DNA of 64,000 nt from Irpex lacteus. Taxonomy: Eukaryota; Basidiomycota; Agaricomycetes; Polyporales; Irpicaceae. The notes beneath the pieces are model-generated. The model did not search any database and was not told the origin of the DNA. It worked only from the letters and a program-made list of their open reading frames with translations. This document shows positions 1 to 11,209 of this stretch, in pieces. The stretch covers positions 2,976,001 through 3,040,000 of the forward strand of contig MQVO02000002.1 in NCBI GenBank assembly GCA_001986395.2, written 5' to 3'. The translations under genes were made by a program, and so were the position numbers. Position 1 is the stretch's first letter. The number at the start of each line of letters is the position of its first letter.

Positions 1-1
1 C

Positions 2-1928
2 TACGGGGCTGGAAAAATGGCAAGCGTGTTGAAGCGTCTACTGCAGGAGTCAGACCGTGTCACGAAGGGCCTGGTTGACAACTGGGTGGAAGAGCGGTCG
101 ATGAGACGCAAGGTTTGCTCGTGTGATTGTATTCTATAGCATGTATAACTCACTACGTTTAGCTTTCCGACGTAGCGAATCCGACATTCCAGACGCTTTC
201 AACATCCTCGGCACCTCAAATACGGCGGGCCACTTCAACAATGAACATTGTAGAAGAAGATACTGTTGATGCAAGGGAAATAGATAAGGTCATAACAGAG
301 GTGGCTGGTATGGGTGGTCGATGGGGTATGTTCCGAAAGTTCCTATACGAACGACTGAAGGTGGGGCGCGATACTTTCCTCGAAATTGTCATCAGCCATC
401 TTAACGATCAAATCATCATCATAGGACGAGGACGAGGATACCGAGGATCAGCCACCAGAAGAGTCTGCGGTGCCTCAAACAGCAAAGTCTACGCGCACTT
501 CCTTCGACATAAAACAAGTCGCTAAGGGTGAAGACGACAAAACTGCTGAAGCCATAGCAGCAGTAGAGTCCTGTGCCACTCGCCAGGTGATGCACGACAC
601 ACTGGAAGCATACTATATACCCCTCGAAGTGTGGTATACCAGAAGCAGCGTTGACAAGGTAGATTCTTCCAAGACGAGACATTCACGTACCTAACCTTTG
701 ACTCCAGGCACATAGCTTATCGAAACCGGACCTCACACAGTTCCCCATAATAACTACCACACCAGATGATGCGTTTTACATCTTGAAGATTGTGCTAAAC
801 AGACTGTTATCGTCTGGGAACCCGCAAATCGTTGAGAAGACTTCGGAATCGCTCCGTGAAGTCATGGACCGTGACTACTCGGGCATCATTAAAAAGAAGC
901 TCGACGACGTGTACAGAACAGGCGGTTCAGGCTCGACAGGACGTGGGGAGAAGGAAAGTCGACAGTCGTTCATTGTACGTGCTTTCAAGTACAAAGACGC
1001 AGAGGTGGAAGCTGATTGTGTCTGCAGATTTTGCTGAACGACTTGGATATATCCTCGTCTCATATGGAACGTTTGGTCAAGGACTTGCTCACCTCGGACA
1101 TCATCTCACAAAACTTCCTCGACTCGGAAGCGGAAGGCGTGAAGAACAGCATCTCGTCGTTCTCCAACCTTGTCCCAAGGTTCCGGTCTACCCTCAGGGT
1201 GAGTTACTGCCATAAAGGTCCTCCGTACCGTCAAATTCAATTTACATTCAGGCCGGAATCGAGCAACTGTTCAACCAGCTTCTTCGTCCCAAACTGCGCA
1301 TGTTCATCCCGGATGTGTATAAAGACGTGTCATATGTATTGGACGACGATTCGTATGCCGCCGCCGAGTATAACGATGTCGTTCGTAAACGCTTCATAAA
1401 GGCCTGGGAAGGACTTGTTGAAGGCTACAAGGTATGCTCTCCTGTGTATCCATACCCATATATGATCAACGAGTGATCGGTCTGTTGTAGGACACTTTCA
1501 CTGAGAGCAACTATCGACTGTTCTTTGGTCTGGCGATAGACGTGCTTGTCAGACCTTGGGAGAAGTTTGTAACTGCTCTCAAGTATACTGAGGTAAGGGC
1601 CATCTTATATATCAGCTCGAGTTATTAAATAGATCCACCTTTTCTTAGCTCGGCGCGATTCGTTTCGATCGAGACTTGCGAGCTGTCACAACTTATCTGT
1701 CGTCGCAAACGACGTTTGGCGACATACGAGAGAAGTTCCTGCGGCTGCAGCAGATCTCTACGTTATTGAACCTTGACTCGGTGCGTGTCCATCGTTGTCC
1801 ATGCTGTGAATATACTGACGCCAAGCACTTAACAGGAGGAAGATGTGGACGAATTCTACAATAGTTCCGGGATATCTTGGAAACTTAATGAACAGGAGGC
1901 ACGTATGGTGGGAGGGCTACGTGTTTGA
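2..1928 (+). CDS. COG4: COG4, conserved oligomeric Golgi complex subunit 4 (C-terminal part, 5' end outside window)
   Basis: Subunit of the COG tethering complex, which acts in retrograde vesicle traffic within the Golgi. The spliced reading frame enters the window at base 2, so the start codon lies upstream. Seen directly: a segment DAREIDKVITEV near 270-310, a block with PDDAFYILK near 765-790, and a C-terminal block with RFDRDLRAVTTYLSS, IREKFLRLQQ and ISWKLNEQEAR. This order matches COG4 of animals and fungi. At least seven introns of about 50 nt interrupt it (for example 113-170, 1198-1252, 1432-1490, 1593-1649). The frame stops with TGA at 1926-1928. It converges with VPS2, leaving about 140 bp between stops. 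The family assignment is firm. The intron near 361-424 is the least certain splice. Confidence 0.88.
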
Positions 1929-2069
1929 CCTCAGGTTTAATCAGTACATTGCAAAGAGAAATCATTGAGCATGCCTGTGTCATGATATTCTTGTGAGGTG
2001 CATGAGTAAGAGTACAGTCCAAGAGTTTGGTAAGCAAGGGTATCTAATGTCCGACGGTAGATGGCACGT

Positions 2070-3025
2070 CTACCCCTTCCGCAAGGCGTCCAAACGAGCT
2101 TGTAGGGCATCTTCGTCTGACATACCGCCGCCGCTCCCACTTCCGCCTCCACCATGGTCTCCTGAGGGCCCTCCTTCCCCGAGAGCCACCGGTTGCCGGG
2201 CCTCGGTAAGCGGTGATGATACAGCAAGACCGGTAGGTGCGTCTGTGAGCTGCAAATACGCTTTTCAGAACTGATAATGATAGAGGCTTGTGAAAGATAT
2301 ATACCTGCTGAGAGAGGTCTACACCGATCTCGTCTAGAACCTGTTTAAGGATCTTATCGCCCTCTTCTTCCTCATCTTCAAGACCTTCGTCCATCACGTC
2401 GTCTACGGCATCTGACATCATCTCCTCTTTCATGTCCATGGTCGCGCTCTCCTTCTCGAACTCGTGCATGATGCGCTGGATCTGTGGAAGGTTTAAACCA
2501 CGGTTCATAGCCCCCATTGCCTGCGATGCGTAGATAATCTCGTCAGTATAATACTTCAGGACGAGCTTGATGGTGCTCACCCGCGTGGCCCCACGCATCG
2601 CGTCCGCCATTTGCTGATTACTTCTGAGAGTCTGTATCCGCAGTCCGACGGCTTGCAGCTGCGTGCGCATTTGATAGAACTTCTGCACGTATCGCCTGGT
2701 GCGAACGAGGTCTTTGGCCATAACCTTGCATGCATTCTACATGGTTTCAGTTCACCAACGCCATCCTTATTGCAAGAGACCGGAGGTGTACATACCATCT
2801 GGCCAGCTTTTGCACTTCGTTTAATATCGCCTACTAGCTTCTTCTCTTGTTGCTCGAGCTTTGTCCGTTCCCGGTCCAGCTCGCGCTGCGCCTTCGCGAG
2901 GGCTCGCTGGTGCTGGCGAAGTCGCTCCGCTGGAGTGACTGTACGCCCAAACAACGTATCCTGCGTATCAACATGAGTATATTATCGTCCACGTCGATGT
3001 AGGCAGCACTGACGATGATGTTCAT
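2070..3025 (-). CDS. VPS2: VPS2/DID4 (CHMP2-type) ESCRT-III subunit
   Basis: Charged multivesicular body protein of ESCRT-III, which acts with VPS24 and the VPS4 ATPase in membrane scission at endosomes. Seen: basic N-terminal helices with FGRTVTPAERLRQ, AKDLVRTRRYVQKF and RGLNLPQIQRIMHEFEKES, then an acidic stretch with DDVMDEG and VLDEIGVDLSQQ. The C-terminus DEDALQARLDALRKG is a MIM1-like motif for the VPS4 MIT domain. The length of about 230 residues fits the family. The start is a 12-nt first exon (3025-3014) reading MNII, joined across a GTCAGT...CGCAG intron to DTLFGRT. Without that join no ATG lies in frame, because a TAA precedes. Further introns interrupt the QM/NACK and ATR/AMG junctions and the segment after DLSQQ. 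The start codon is 101 bp from the divergent CUZ1 start. Confidence 0.92.
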
Positions 3026-3126
3026 GGTGGCTGCGGTACAAGATGCGAAGGCACTGATTGGGACTTGGCGTAGTCGGAGGTAATGGGGCAAACGCCCATA
3101 TCACTTCTTTACTCTGCACGACGACC
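3026..3126. promoter_or_regulatory. Shared divergent promoter, VPS2 / CUZ1-like
   Basis: Only 101 bp separate the two start codons, so both transcripts must begin here or inside the neighbouring gene. I see no TATA box or repeated motif. The bidirectional role is inferred from gene spacing alone. Confidence 0.4.
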
Positions 3127-4126
3127 ATGGATTTACCAGCAATTGGTGCACACTGCGCTCTGGACACTTGCAATGTCAATGATTTTCTTCCTATTCGATG
3201 CCGGTGCGATAGACTATTCTGCAAGGACCATATTTCGCCAGAAACACATACATGTCCTACCTTGCAGAATGAAGACAAATCGACCAATTCGGCGCCACAG
3301 TGGAAGCTGCAGCGATGCGCTGCAGACAAATGCAACGAGCCAAGTCTGGATGCATACGTCGTTGATGATTCTGACGCAAAGGATAGGCCACCAACTACAT
3401 GCGAGCGATGCAAGCGATCCTTCTGTGCAAAGTACGTATTTACACTACAGAACAAACTGCGTCGATACTTATTCGTCTTGTAGACATCGAACACCAGCTT
3501 CGCATTCATGTACTGCGCCACTTCCTGACCAGCCAACGCCTCGTAATGAAGCTGCAAAGGCTATCTTGGCCCAAATATTTCCTGCTAAAGCATCAGCTTC
3601 TTCGACCGCAACCAGTAGCACCTCTACAGTACCAGCTAAGAGGAAGACTCCTACCTCATCCAACCCGAGGAAAGCTGCACAAATTCGTCAAGTCGAGCTC
3701 ATGAAGATGAGACACCGTGCTCAACCCGCAGACCCCAGGGATAAGAATAGGAACGTGCCAATTGGTGAAAGATTGCACGTCAAAGTATCTGCAGAAGGCA
3801 AAGACGAAGAGAAATTATTCTGGTTCCAAAAGGTGTGGCAATAAGCTGCTATATTGCACGAACGGCGCACTGAGTATGTCTCGAACAGACGATGACCACA
3901 GGGAAAGCTCTGGACATCCTTGCCTCTCATGTAGGGATGTCTTCGGACAAAGCGGTATGTTATATCTTATCCGGCCAAAGTGCCCGTGAAAGCTCACTGC
4001 TAGTAGCCATTATATCTTCACAGAAATACGACCGCCTCAGAACAAGACGACAGCTTAGCACTTGAAAACGACAAACTGCTAGCAGATCAAATCGAAGATG
4101 GGACATCCCTCATTCTTCGTCATTAG
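3127..4126 (+). CDS. CUZ1: CUZ1/ZFAND1-type protein: two AN1 zinc fingers plus C-terminal ubiquitin-like domain
   Basis: Members of this family bind Cdc48/p97 and the proteasome and help cells survive arsenite and proteotoxic stress. Seen: an AN1 finger at residues about 8-48 (CALDTC, CRCDRLFCKDH, THTC) and a second at about 62-115 (CAADKC, CERCKRSFCAKH, SHSC). A basic Ser/Thr linker follows, then a ubiquitin-like region beginning ERLHVKVSAEGK. Introns: one inside the second finger (about 3432-3483), one after FWFQK, and one after SSDKA. For the last I chose the TAG acceptor that gives PLYLHRNTTASEQDD, because the CAG 17 nt downstream would end the frame early. The C-terminus is EDGTSLILRH, with TAG at 4124-4126. 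It converges with the first GNAT gene. Estimated length is about 280 residues. Confidence 0.85.
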
Positions 4127-4229
4127 CATTGCCCGCTCATCCCAGAAGATTACAATGCTACGTTCCATTGAATGAATCCTCCGCAGCTCATCGAAGCTTC
4201 CTCTGTACAAACACGATGGTGCGTACCGT

Positions 4230-5272
4230 TCACGCTGACAATGGCCTCTTCTCTGAAGGTTCTCTGACCATCTATTTCGACGCGTCAGGCCATGGTATTT
4301 AACTGCTCGGCGCTGCGAACAAGACGTACCAACTTGATTACGACGGGTTTCGTATGCCAATCCGGATCATCATCACCCATTAGAATGTCAGCTTCTGTGA
4401 CGAATCCCAATGAATTGTAGAAGCCCGTGTTGTTTACATTGCTGGACATGAGCCACGATGCACAGCCATGCGCATCGGCCTGGAAAGTACATTCAAGTAC
4501 CACTGACAGTTTTTATAGATTCGACGATGCATACCTGATCGGTGAAGCGCTTGATCAAAGCAGATCCATAGCCATGTCCTTGATGGTCAGGGTGTGTTGC
4601 CACTTCAGCAAGATACCACATCGACTCTTTTCTGTCCCCCAACACCTCCTCTACCGTCTTTTTGAACTTGGCCCCCCACTCCGCACCTCTCTGCCCATCG
4701 ATCAGCGTAGATCCCGTGTACGCAGATTGCGCTGCTTACTCGTTTTTGCTGCTCGCTCAGTATTCGAGGGGTTATCCATCGGCCGAAGAGCTTCATCAAG
4801 TGGCTGATGAGTTTGTCTATCGTGTCCTCTGTCTCTCCTGGTAGTTCACTTGCGGAGAATTGATCTGTCAGCTGACGGACCGCCTGGCAAGACTTTCTAG
4901 GTAGCTTACTAGGTGAGAGTGGCCAGGCTATCGCCGATCACCCATGTTTGTCCTCTTCTAACTGACTTATACAGAACGATCGCGATGTCCATCCGCCATT
5001 TCTTCTGCCAATGATCTGCTTTCGCATCCTAAGGTCGAAACAATGAGCAAAAAGACTCTTGTCACCATTGAATGACGAACTGACAGAGGTATCGCGGAAA
5101 TAGTGCATCACTGGGTCATGTTGCATCGCAGCCTCGTGCATGCGGGTAGCTTTGGGAACATCAACTGGTCGAGGTTGTGAGCGGGACAATCAATTATAAT
5201 CAGCGTAAAAAATCAAGTGGACGTACTAAGCCGAAGCCTGCGTATGGCGGGCACCCCATCTGTGGACTTCAT
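4230..5272 (-). CDS. GNAT-family N-acetyltransferase, tandem paralogue 1
   Basis: Predicted acetyl-CoA dependent acyltransferase; substrate unknown. The acetyl-CoA loop is seen as HPDHQGHGYGSALIKRF, with the Q-x-x-G-x-G/A signature, followed by SWLMSSNVNNTGFYNSLGF, the usual C-terminal GNAT strand. The N-terminal half carries IDVPKATRMHEAA, DPVMHYFRDT, HWQKKWRMDIAI and GQTWVIGDSLATL. All of these recur in the two paralogues, and that comparison fixed the splice sites. The start MKSTDGVPAIRRLRL is at 5272. The last exon is MVREPSEKRPLSA, reached through an intron after VVIKL; reading through would instead add an unconserved tail. Length is about 240 residues, with no signal peptide. All exons are open, so the gene looks intact. 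Confidence 0.82.
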
Positions 5273-5781
5273 CTTCGTGAAACTCGTAGTTAGGAATGAT
5301 CGGGGCTCAAGTTTCACGAAGTTCTTGAGTATAAGACAATGGCAAGACATCACTCCTATATATCAATCCACGTCCCAGGTACCGCGCTGATACGCAGCAG
5401 CGCAGCCATGTAATGCTACTGCGGCCATCCATCATGTCGACCAGTGATTCTGGAGCACATGTTGTGTCTGTCTTTCATAACCTACCGCGTTATTGACTTG
5501 ATTGCGCAGTCTTGTCTCGAGTGTGTTACAGTCCACAATTTGTTGTGAGTACCTCCGCAGTGCATGTCAATGGTGTTGTATTGCCGCAACTGAGGCGACT
5601 GAATGAAGAGCGTCCTCTGATCTAATAGAAGCGCACCTGCAGGCAAGACAGAATGGTGCTGCTCACGTTGAAGCTCACTCTGGAAGCTCACTGTTTCGTG
5701 TTGTATTGCGGACATATTCCGCGCTTGGTAGTAGCTGCCCTTGTACAGTGCCGACCCTGCTAATACGACGGTACGCCCTGT
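5273..5781. other. Spacer between GNAT paralogues 1 and 2
   Basis: It contains the upstream region of paralogue 1 and the downstream region of paralogue 2. I see no conserved coding segment, tRNA or repeat in it. Confidence 0.5.
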
Positions 5782-6819
5782 TCACAGCGAATAAACCGCC
5801 TTCTCTGGGACTTCTCTGATCATCTGGTCTCGAATGTTAGACTTCATGTCATCTGTACTATGAATATGACGCACTATCTTTATGACGACGGGTGGCGCAT
5901 GCCAACCAGGATCGTTGTCGCCCAATAAAACGTCGGCTGCCGTCATGAAACCCAACGAGTTGTAGAAACTCGTATTGTTTATGTTGCTGGACATGAGCCA
6001 CGATGACCGGCCGTGCGCGTCGGCCTGAACTATTCGTCAAGATAACAGGTTACAGGATGCACAATTCACGGTCCTTACCTGGTCAGTGAACATTTTTACC
6101 AGCGCAGATCCGTAGCCATGTCCTTGATGGCCAGGATGGGTCGCCAGTTCAGAGAGGAACCACATCGGGTCTTTTCTGCCTCCTACCGTCTCCTCTATAG
6201 CCTTCCTGAACTTCAATTGCCACTCCGCGCTTCTCTATTCACCACTCAGTACTCAGCAAAGGTTAATTGGCAGCGCATCACACTACTTGCTCTTTTTTGT
6301 TGCTTGGAATACAGTCTTGGAGTTATCTTGCTGTCAAAGAGTTTCATCAGGCGAGTGATAAGCTTGTCAAGAGCATCTTCCGTCTGCTGAGGTAACTCAC
6401 TTGTCGCGGGAAATATGGCGATTCAGCAGCAGAGCAGAACAAAGGCTAGAGTGAAACTTACTATGTGAGGGAGGCTAGGACATCGCCTACCATCCATGTT
6501 TGTCCTCTTCGAACCGACTTATATAGCTGAATAGCAAGGTCTAATCGCCATTTCTTTTGCCAATTATCTCCTTTGGCATCCTAGGTTCATAGCGTGAGTA
6601 TGCATCCGACTCTTGCATCATACAGGAAAGATTGACAGGCGTATCGCGAAAATAGTGAAATGCAGGGTCATCTTGTAATGCAGCCTCCTGCATGTACACG
6701 GCCTTAGGAATATCAACTATCGGAGGCGATGAGTATGATGATAGTAAACCAAAATCAAAAGTAGATCTACTCAGCCGTAGTTTTTGTACAACAGGTATAC
6801 CATGCTTTTCCAAACCCAT
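5782..6819 (-). CDS. GNAT-family N-acetyltransferase, tandem paralogue 2
   Basis: Same architecture and intron positions as its neighbours. The start is MGLEKHGIPVVQKLRL at 6819; the intron then splits an Ile codon ahead of DIPKAVYMQEAA. Later exons give DPAFHYFRDTP, WQKKWRLDLAIQLYKSVRRG, WMVGDVLASLT, ELPQQTEDALDKLI and the acetyl-CoA loop HPGHQGHGYGSALVKMF. SWLMSSNINNTSFYNSLGF and the terminal exon MIREVPEKAVYSL follow. The intron after KQQKR begins GCAAGT where paralogue 1 has GTAAGC, so it reads as a GC-AG intron ending at GAATAG. If that intron were not removed, the frame would break before the catalytic domain. About 240 residues. Substrate unknown; probably cytosolic or nuclear, since no targeting signal is seen. 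Confidence 0.8.
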
Positions 6820-7195
6820 AACTGCCAGAAGGTGTGAGTTCAATGTAAGCAGGTAACTAGAGCACGTACATACTTCAACCAAACTGCGCGCCACGAACTC
6901 TCCGATCTCACGCGCACTAGTGCCGTGGCACTGTGTTCGAATGATGAGACAAGCTGTTCTAGCTTAGTCCCCGATGTTGGTAAGCTTTGGCAAGCACTGT
7001 AGAGTATGTATTGACAGAGGCATTCTGATCACCCTGTCTTTTATGAGGGAAACTCCACAAAGTACTCCGAGAGCACTCAAGCATCACTGATACTTGTGGC
7101 AATCCGAGCCTTCTCTGTGCAGGCAGCATACGAATCGCATGTTGGGAACGAAATATTCAACTCCGTAACGAATACCATGCAACATCACTCCGTGT

Positions 7196-8262
7196 CTAAA
7201 CTTCCGCGAGCTGAATGAAATTTTCTGAATGCTCCGTAGAACCCATTTTCTCCGGCACCTCTCTGACCATCTTTAACGAGAGTAAGCACACAGGGAACCA
7301 TGTGAATCTGTGAATCACATACCAAGCTGACTACGACAGGAGGTTTGCTCCAATCGGGATCCTCGTCGCCCAAGCTAACCTGTGCTTTGGTGACGAAGCC
7401 AAGAGAGTTATAGAAGGCCGTATTGTCAATGTTACTGGACAGGAGCCACGAGGCACGACCGTGTGTGTCTGCCTATGCGGAACGTCAATGGCAATCTTAC
7501 AATCACTTAAATCAGCAGAGACTTACAAATGAAGTCAGCAGTCTTGCCAGTGCGGATCCATATCCATGGCCCTGATGTTCTGGTGATGTCATCAGCAATT
7601 CAAGGCAATACATTGTTTTCGCTTCCTCTCCAAGAGTGTCTTTCAACATGCTGTCGAATTTAGCCATGCATTCATCGCGGCGCTGTCAATACGATGAGAG
7701 TTAGATTATTTTGACGTCGTAAGTAATAATTGCTCACCCTCAGTTGAACTTCGCTCAGAATCCGCTGAGGGACGTATCTTTTGTATATGGACCAAACGCG
7801 GTCAAGGACTTTATCCGCAATATCTTTGGCTTCATCTGCTGGCTCACTGAAATGAGTCAGCATCGACGTCGTGGGAATGATGATAAGCTGGATTCTTCTG
7901 ACTATATCATTACTGCAAGAACATCTCCTACAGTCCACGCCTTGCCTTTGCGCACGGCGGCGGCGAATTGCACGCCCATGACGATTCTCCATTGTTTTGC
8001 GTAATAATTCTTGCTCGGCTCCTAGAGTCATTATGATGCTGGTTAACGATAGACATATAGAGTACCTGTATGTGCACGCACCGGTGTGTTGCGGATGTAA
8101 AGCTGAAGGGGGTCGCGACTTAGGGCGCTCTCGGTTGCGCGTACTGCTCGAGGAACTTCACCTATGGAAGATTCATCCAGTGTCAGAACTAATTATCCGG
8201 GAAACTATACAGATTGACTCACTGATGCGAAGTTGGCGAATTTTCTGTCCAATCGGCGCCAT
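7196..8262 (-). CDS. GNAT-family N-acetyltransferase, tandem paralogue 3 (most diverged)
   Basis: Third copy of the GNAT repeat. The start is MAPIGQKIRQLRI at 8262. Paralogue-guided splicing then gives EVPRAVRATESALSRDPLQLY, NYYAKQWRIVMGVQFAAAVR and AWTVGDVLAVMI. ADEAKDIADKVLDRVW, the acetyl-CoA loop PEHQGHGYGSALARLL and WLLSSNIDNTAFYNSLGFV follow. The last exon MVREVPEK... ends with TAG at 7196-7198, reached by an intron after VVVSL. The catalytic half is well kept and the N-terminal half is much more diverged than between copies 1 and 2. This suggests copy 3 split off first, followed by a later 1/2 duplication. All exons are open. Confidence 0.78.
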
Positions 8263-8892
8263 AATTGGAGAATCGGAACGTCAGTGAAATGGGTCTCGGT
8301 TTTCACGCTGTCTTGGAAGAGGGAGAGATAATCTTCGAACGGCGAAAGACGTACGAGGAGCACTTGGAAGATTGTCCGACGAGCCAAGGTGCCCCATTCA
8401 CGCTGTAGCTTTTGTTATCTTCGGTAAGATGCGCAGCTTAGTTCTTAATTTAACACTGAAGGGCCGCAGCGTAGTCTCGACCCAAAGATACATAATACTG
8501 CATCTACTGCGAGGGTGCTTAGGCTCCACCAAATACAATCGACGTGTTCAGTGCTCCGTGCGCAGCTAGAAGTCATGTAGCAGGAACGTCCGACCCGGAT
8601 ATATCATATCTGTCACGTCAGCTGCAATTGTTGAACGCTTGAGTCCGCTGCGCAACACGATATCAATACAAATGTATGCCTAAATAGAAGAGAGAGTATC
8701 CGATACACACATTCATGTTTCCCAAGGAGTCTTTCATGCCTGAGCATATAAAGTTGAGAGTCTGCAGAATCCAGATAGACGCGCTGAAACGAGCAAGCGC
8801 TTATATACACTCCCAACCCTCCGCACAAATCTTGACTCCTCTGGCATCCCTTCGTTGATAACAATAAAAATTATTCAAGTCGACCAAAAATC
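8263..8892. other. Gene-free stretch upstream of GNAT paralogue 3
   Basis: No ORF here has family-like sequence or splice structure. It must hold the promoter of paralogue 3. Nothing else is evident before the tRNA. Confidence 0.5.
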
Positions 8893-8995
8893 TGCCCCGG
8901 AGAGGGTCGAACTCTCGACCTTCCGATATCCTATTAATTGCAGTTTTCGCCGCGAAATAACAGTCGGACGCTGTAACCAACTTAGCCACGGGGCA
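8893..8995 (-). tRNA. tRNA-Asn(GTT) with a 30-nt intron
   Basis: The reverse strand folds as a complete cloverleaf. The 7-bp acceptor stem TGCCCCG/CGGGGCA is perfect, and the D-arm has GGTT in its loop. The anticodon stem is TCCGA/TCGGA, and the T-arm GAGAG/CTCTC closes a TTCGACC loop. The anticodon loop CTGTTA reads GTT, for asparagine AAC/AAU codons. A 30-nt insertion just after position 37 sits where eukaryotic tRNA introns are always found. The mature form is 73 nt plus the CCA added after transcription. Confidence 0.93.
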
Positions 8996-9692
8996 CATGT
9001 GAGAGCGCTTCCGCAAATCCGATATCTCCGACCAGCTATCAAGCGCTCGTTCATGGGGGTCGAAGCCAGCTTCGATTGAATTGCAACTTCCACCCCAACT
9101 ACTACCTATGAATCTCTGACATGAATCAAAGCCGGGCATGCTTGCGCTTGTTGCGAACAGCATAGTATCAGCTCCTTGAATTTACTGTAAGTATTGACAT
9201 CATGATAACGCTGTGTCCAACAACTTGATTGGCAGTTGTACACCACAGGTATTCCTCTCGTTGTTAGTGTCATATCTAGAGAGTTGATTTATCACAAATC
9301 TGCTATCGATTTGATAGAGCAGAACCAGGATGTTACTAAATCGCCACTTTGCTCTCTGGTCGTTGTATGCGAGGTAAGATATCAATATGCAGCTACTCAT
9401 CGTCCGCCTGCAGAGCATCATGGGAACTTTGTCCTATGCAACGTCGCATCTTTGGCTTGAATCTTGACACGGTATCGGTGGTGCTCGATGGATGTCGAAC
9501 GAAGCTGATTTGGTCCTACAGCGACGGGCATCTATGACTATAGTGAGTACTCCATTATGCCAACCTCGAATAGTCGATGTGCCTTTTGTTCTCTGATACG
9601 CATCATTCATAACGCAGCTAATATAACTATCAAGAGGTAAAATGATCGTGCCTAAATCCAGCGGTAGCTAACACCATCGAGAAACTTCTACT
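8996..9692. other. Gene-free stretch between tRNA and the secreted-peptide array
   Basis: AT-rich DNA without a credible ORF. There is no copy of the array's palindrome and no recognisable repeat. Confidence 0.5.
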
Positions 9693-9738
9693 ATATAAGT
9701 CTTTGATGAGGAGGCATCGAAGAGCAGAGCCGGCTCTC
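9693..9738 (+). promoter_or_regulatory. Array promoter 1: TATA box plus AGAGCCGGCTCTC
   Basis: TATATAAG begins at 9693, and the 12-bp perfect palindrome AGAGCCGGCTCT begins at 9726, 33 bp downstream. A probable leader intron (9773-9821) follows before the ATG at 9837. The same arrangement precedes all members of the array. Confidence 0.75.
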
Positions 9739-9836
9739 CATTCCACCCTAAGCCATACCACCCAATCCGATAGTATGTAACTTCAGGATTTCCATACAAT
9801 GTTGCTCACGCGGGCTTACAGATAACGATCTCAGCA

Positions 9837-10142
9837 ATGCAGACCTATATCTGGCATATCCTTCTATTCATTGCTACTGTTATGCTCCTTCGCCCTGGAA
9901 TATCGACCACGAACGCCTCACCGCTCTCTGTTCAGAGAAGTAATACTTCAGCTGACAATACCAGTGCTCCAAATCCCTCGCCATCTGTGCCGGGGCCCGG
10001 AAATGCATTTAGTGGGGCCCTCAACGATGGATCTTTCCAACGGTGCGTTTCTCGCATGGATGTTCATGGACCTGTGGACCTGACTAACCATGTTTCCAGC
10101 TTTCGTCACGGGTTTTCTGGTGGGTTCAAAGGATTCCGCTAA
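9837..10142 (+). CDS. Small secreted protein, array member 1 (82 aa)
   Basis: Exon 1 is 9837-10042 and exon 2 is 10100-10142; the coding intron is phase 2. An N-terminal signal peptide (hydrophobic stretch IWHILLFIATVMLL) ends near NASPLSVQR. This is followed by a Ser/Asn/Pro-rich segment and the core NAFSGALNDGSF. The terminal exon adds RFRHGFSGGFKGFR, the longest and most basic tail of the family. There is no cysteine in the mature part and no CaaX box. I do not recognise the family. What links it to the other six genes is the signal junction, the core, the intron phase and the promoter element. It may be a secreted peptide or its precursor; no function is claimed. Confidence 0.68.
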   Translation: MQTYIWHILLFIATVMLLRPGISTTNASPLSVQRSNTSADNTSAPNPSPSVPGPGNAFSGALNDGSFQRCVSRMDVHGPVDLTNHVSSFRHGFSGGFKGFR

Positions 10143-11023
10143 AGCACCGGAGAGATCTTACGGTTAGTTGTCGACCGCACCATAATTTTCTGCTAGCTTA
10201 CATGAGATCCAGTCGTAAGCTAGTTCATAGAAGTTGCAAGCTGGACACACTATGGTGGACGAATATGCGAGAATTACATGAAGTTCGCTATTTTGAAGTT
10301 CTAGCAGCGCCATCGTGTGTATAAGCTCAGCATCATCTGCGTCCGTCTGTTTGCGGTTTCGTTGGACGGTAAAGCACGCCCTATACAACTGTTTACACTC
10401 AATTTATTGATCCCGACAACGAAATTGCTAATAACCATCGTCGCACGGTTCACCATTAAGTGGGAGTAGAAAGCTATGAAGAGCGGTTTCTATTTTTTAC
10501 GAACAAACTGTGCATAACTGCTGGTCGCGCCGTCAGATCTCTCCGTCTTAGATCATTCTCTTGACGAGGTCGAATGTATGTGTTTTACTTGTGTTTCGGT
10601 TCTTTCGCTGTTTACATACGATTCAATCCCCTTCAGATCCACCTTACTAGCACCAGTGTATGCGCCACTTGAGCGAACTTTCTCTATGGTCACATTAAGC
10701 GGTACGTGATGATTGATAATCGTTTTGTATTTTACTGACGTCGTGAAGGCATCTATTTTTGACTCCCTGCTCACAACAGCCATCACAACTATGATGGTCA
10801 TCGATAGGCATACAGCACAGGACCTGCTACGAAACGGAGGAGTAGGTATATGCTTCTCGTCTCACAGTGACACTGAGCGCGTCTAGTGCCCATTCGCTCG
10901 CGCCTTGCGCTTCGATGCACTCGTATTCACAATCACCTTCGTTACAACACCATCAGATGATCCAATGGATGTGGATCCCAGGTCGGTGCCGTTCATCCAC
11001 AACGCCTTCTATCCTTAGGAGAA
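10143..11023. other. Array spacer 1-2
   Basis: No additional promoter palindrome and no family core motif are seen. A minus-strand ORF at 10553-10801 has no recognisable features and is not called. Confidence 0.5.
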
Positions 11024-11073
11024 TATAAAAACATATGAGTTGTTAATCCTGCACTGAACATGAGCTGGCTCTC
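11024..11073 (+). promoter_or_regulatory. Array promoter 2: TATA box plus TGAGCTGGCTCTC
   Basis: TATAAAA is at 11024 and the palindrome-like element is at 11061-11073, 37 bp downstream. It is the copy with the longest spacing and has T in place of the first A. A leader intron (about 11116-11174) separates it from the ATG at 11210. Confidence 0.72.
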
Positions 11074-11209
11074 GTCCATTTCTCTGCAAACTCACCCATC
11101 AATACTACTCTCGAGGTCAGTAAACAGCATCAGTAGAAGTTGATTCATTCGTCTCATCTCATTCACATTTGCAGGCGATAGCGACAAAGACACACTAGGC
11201 TCCTCGCAA

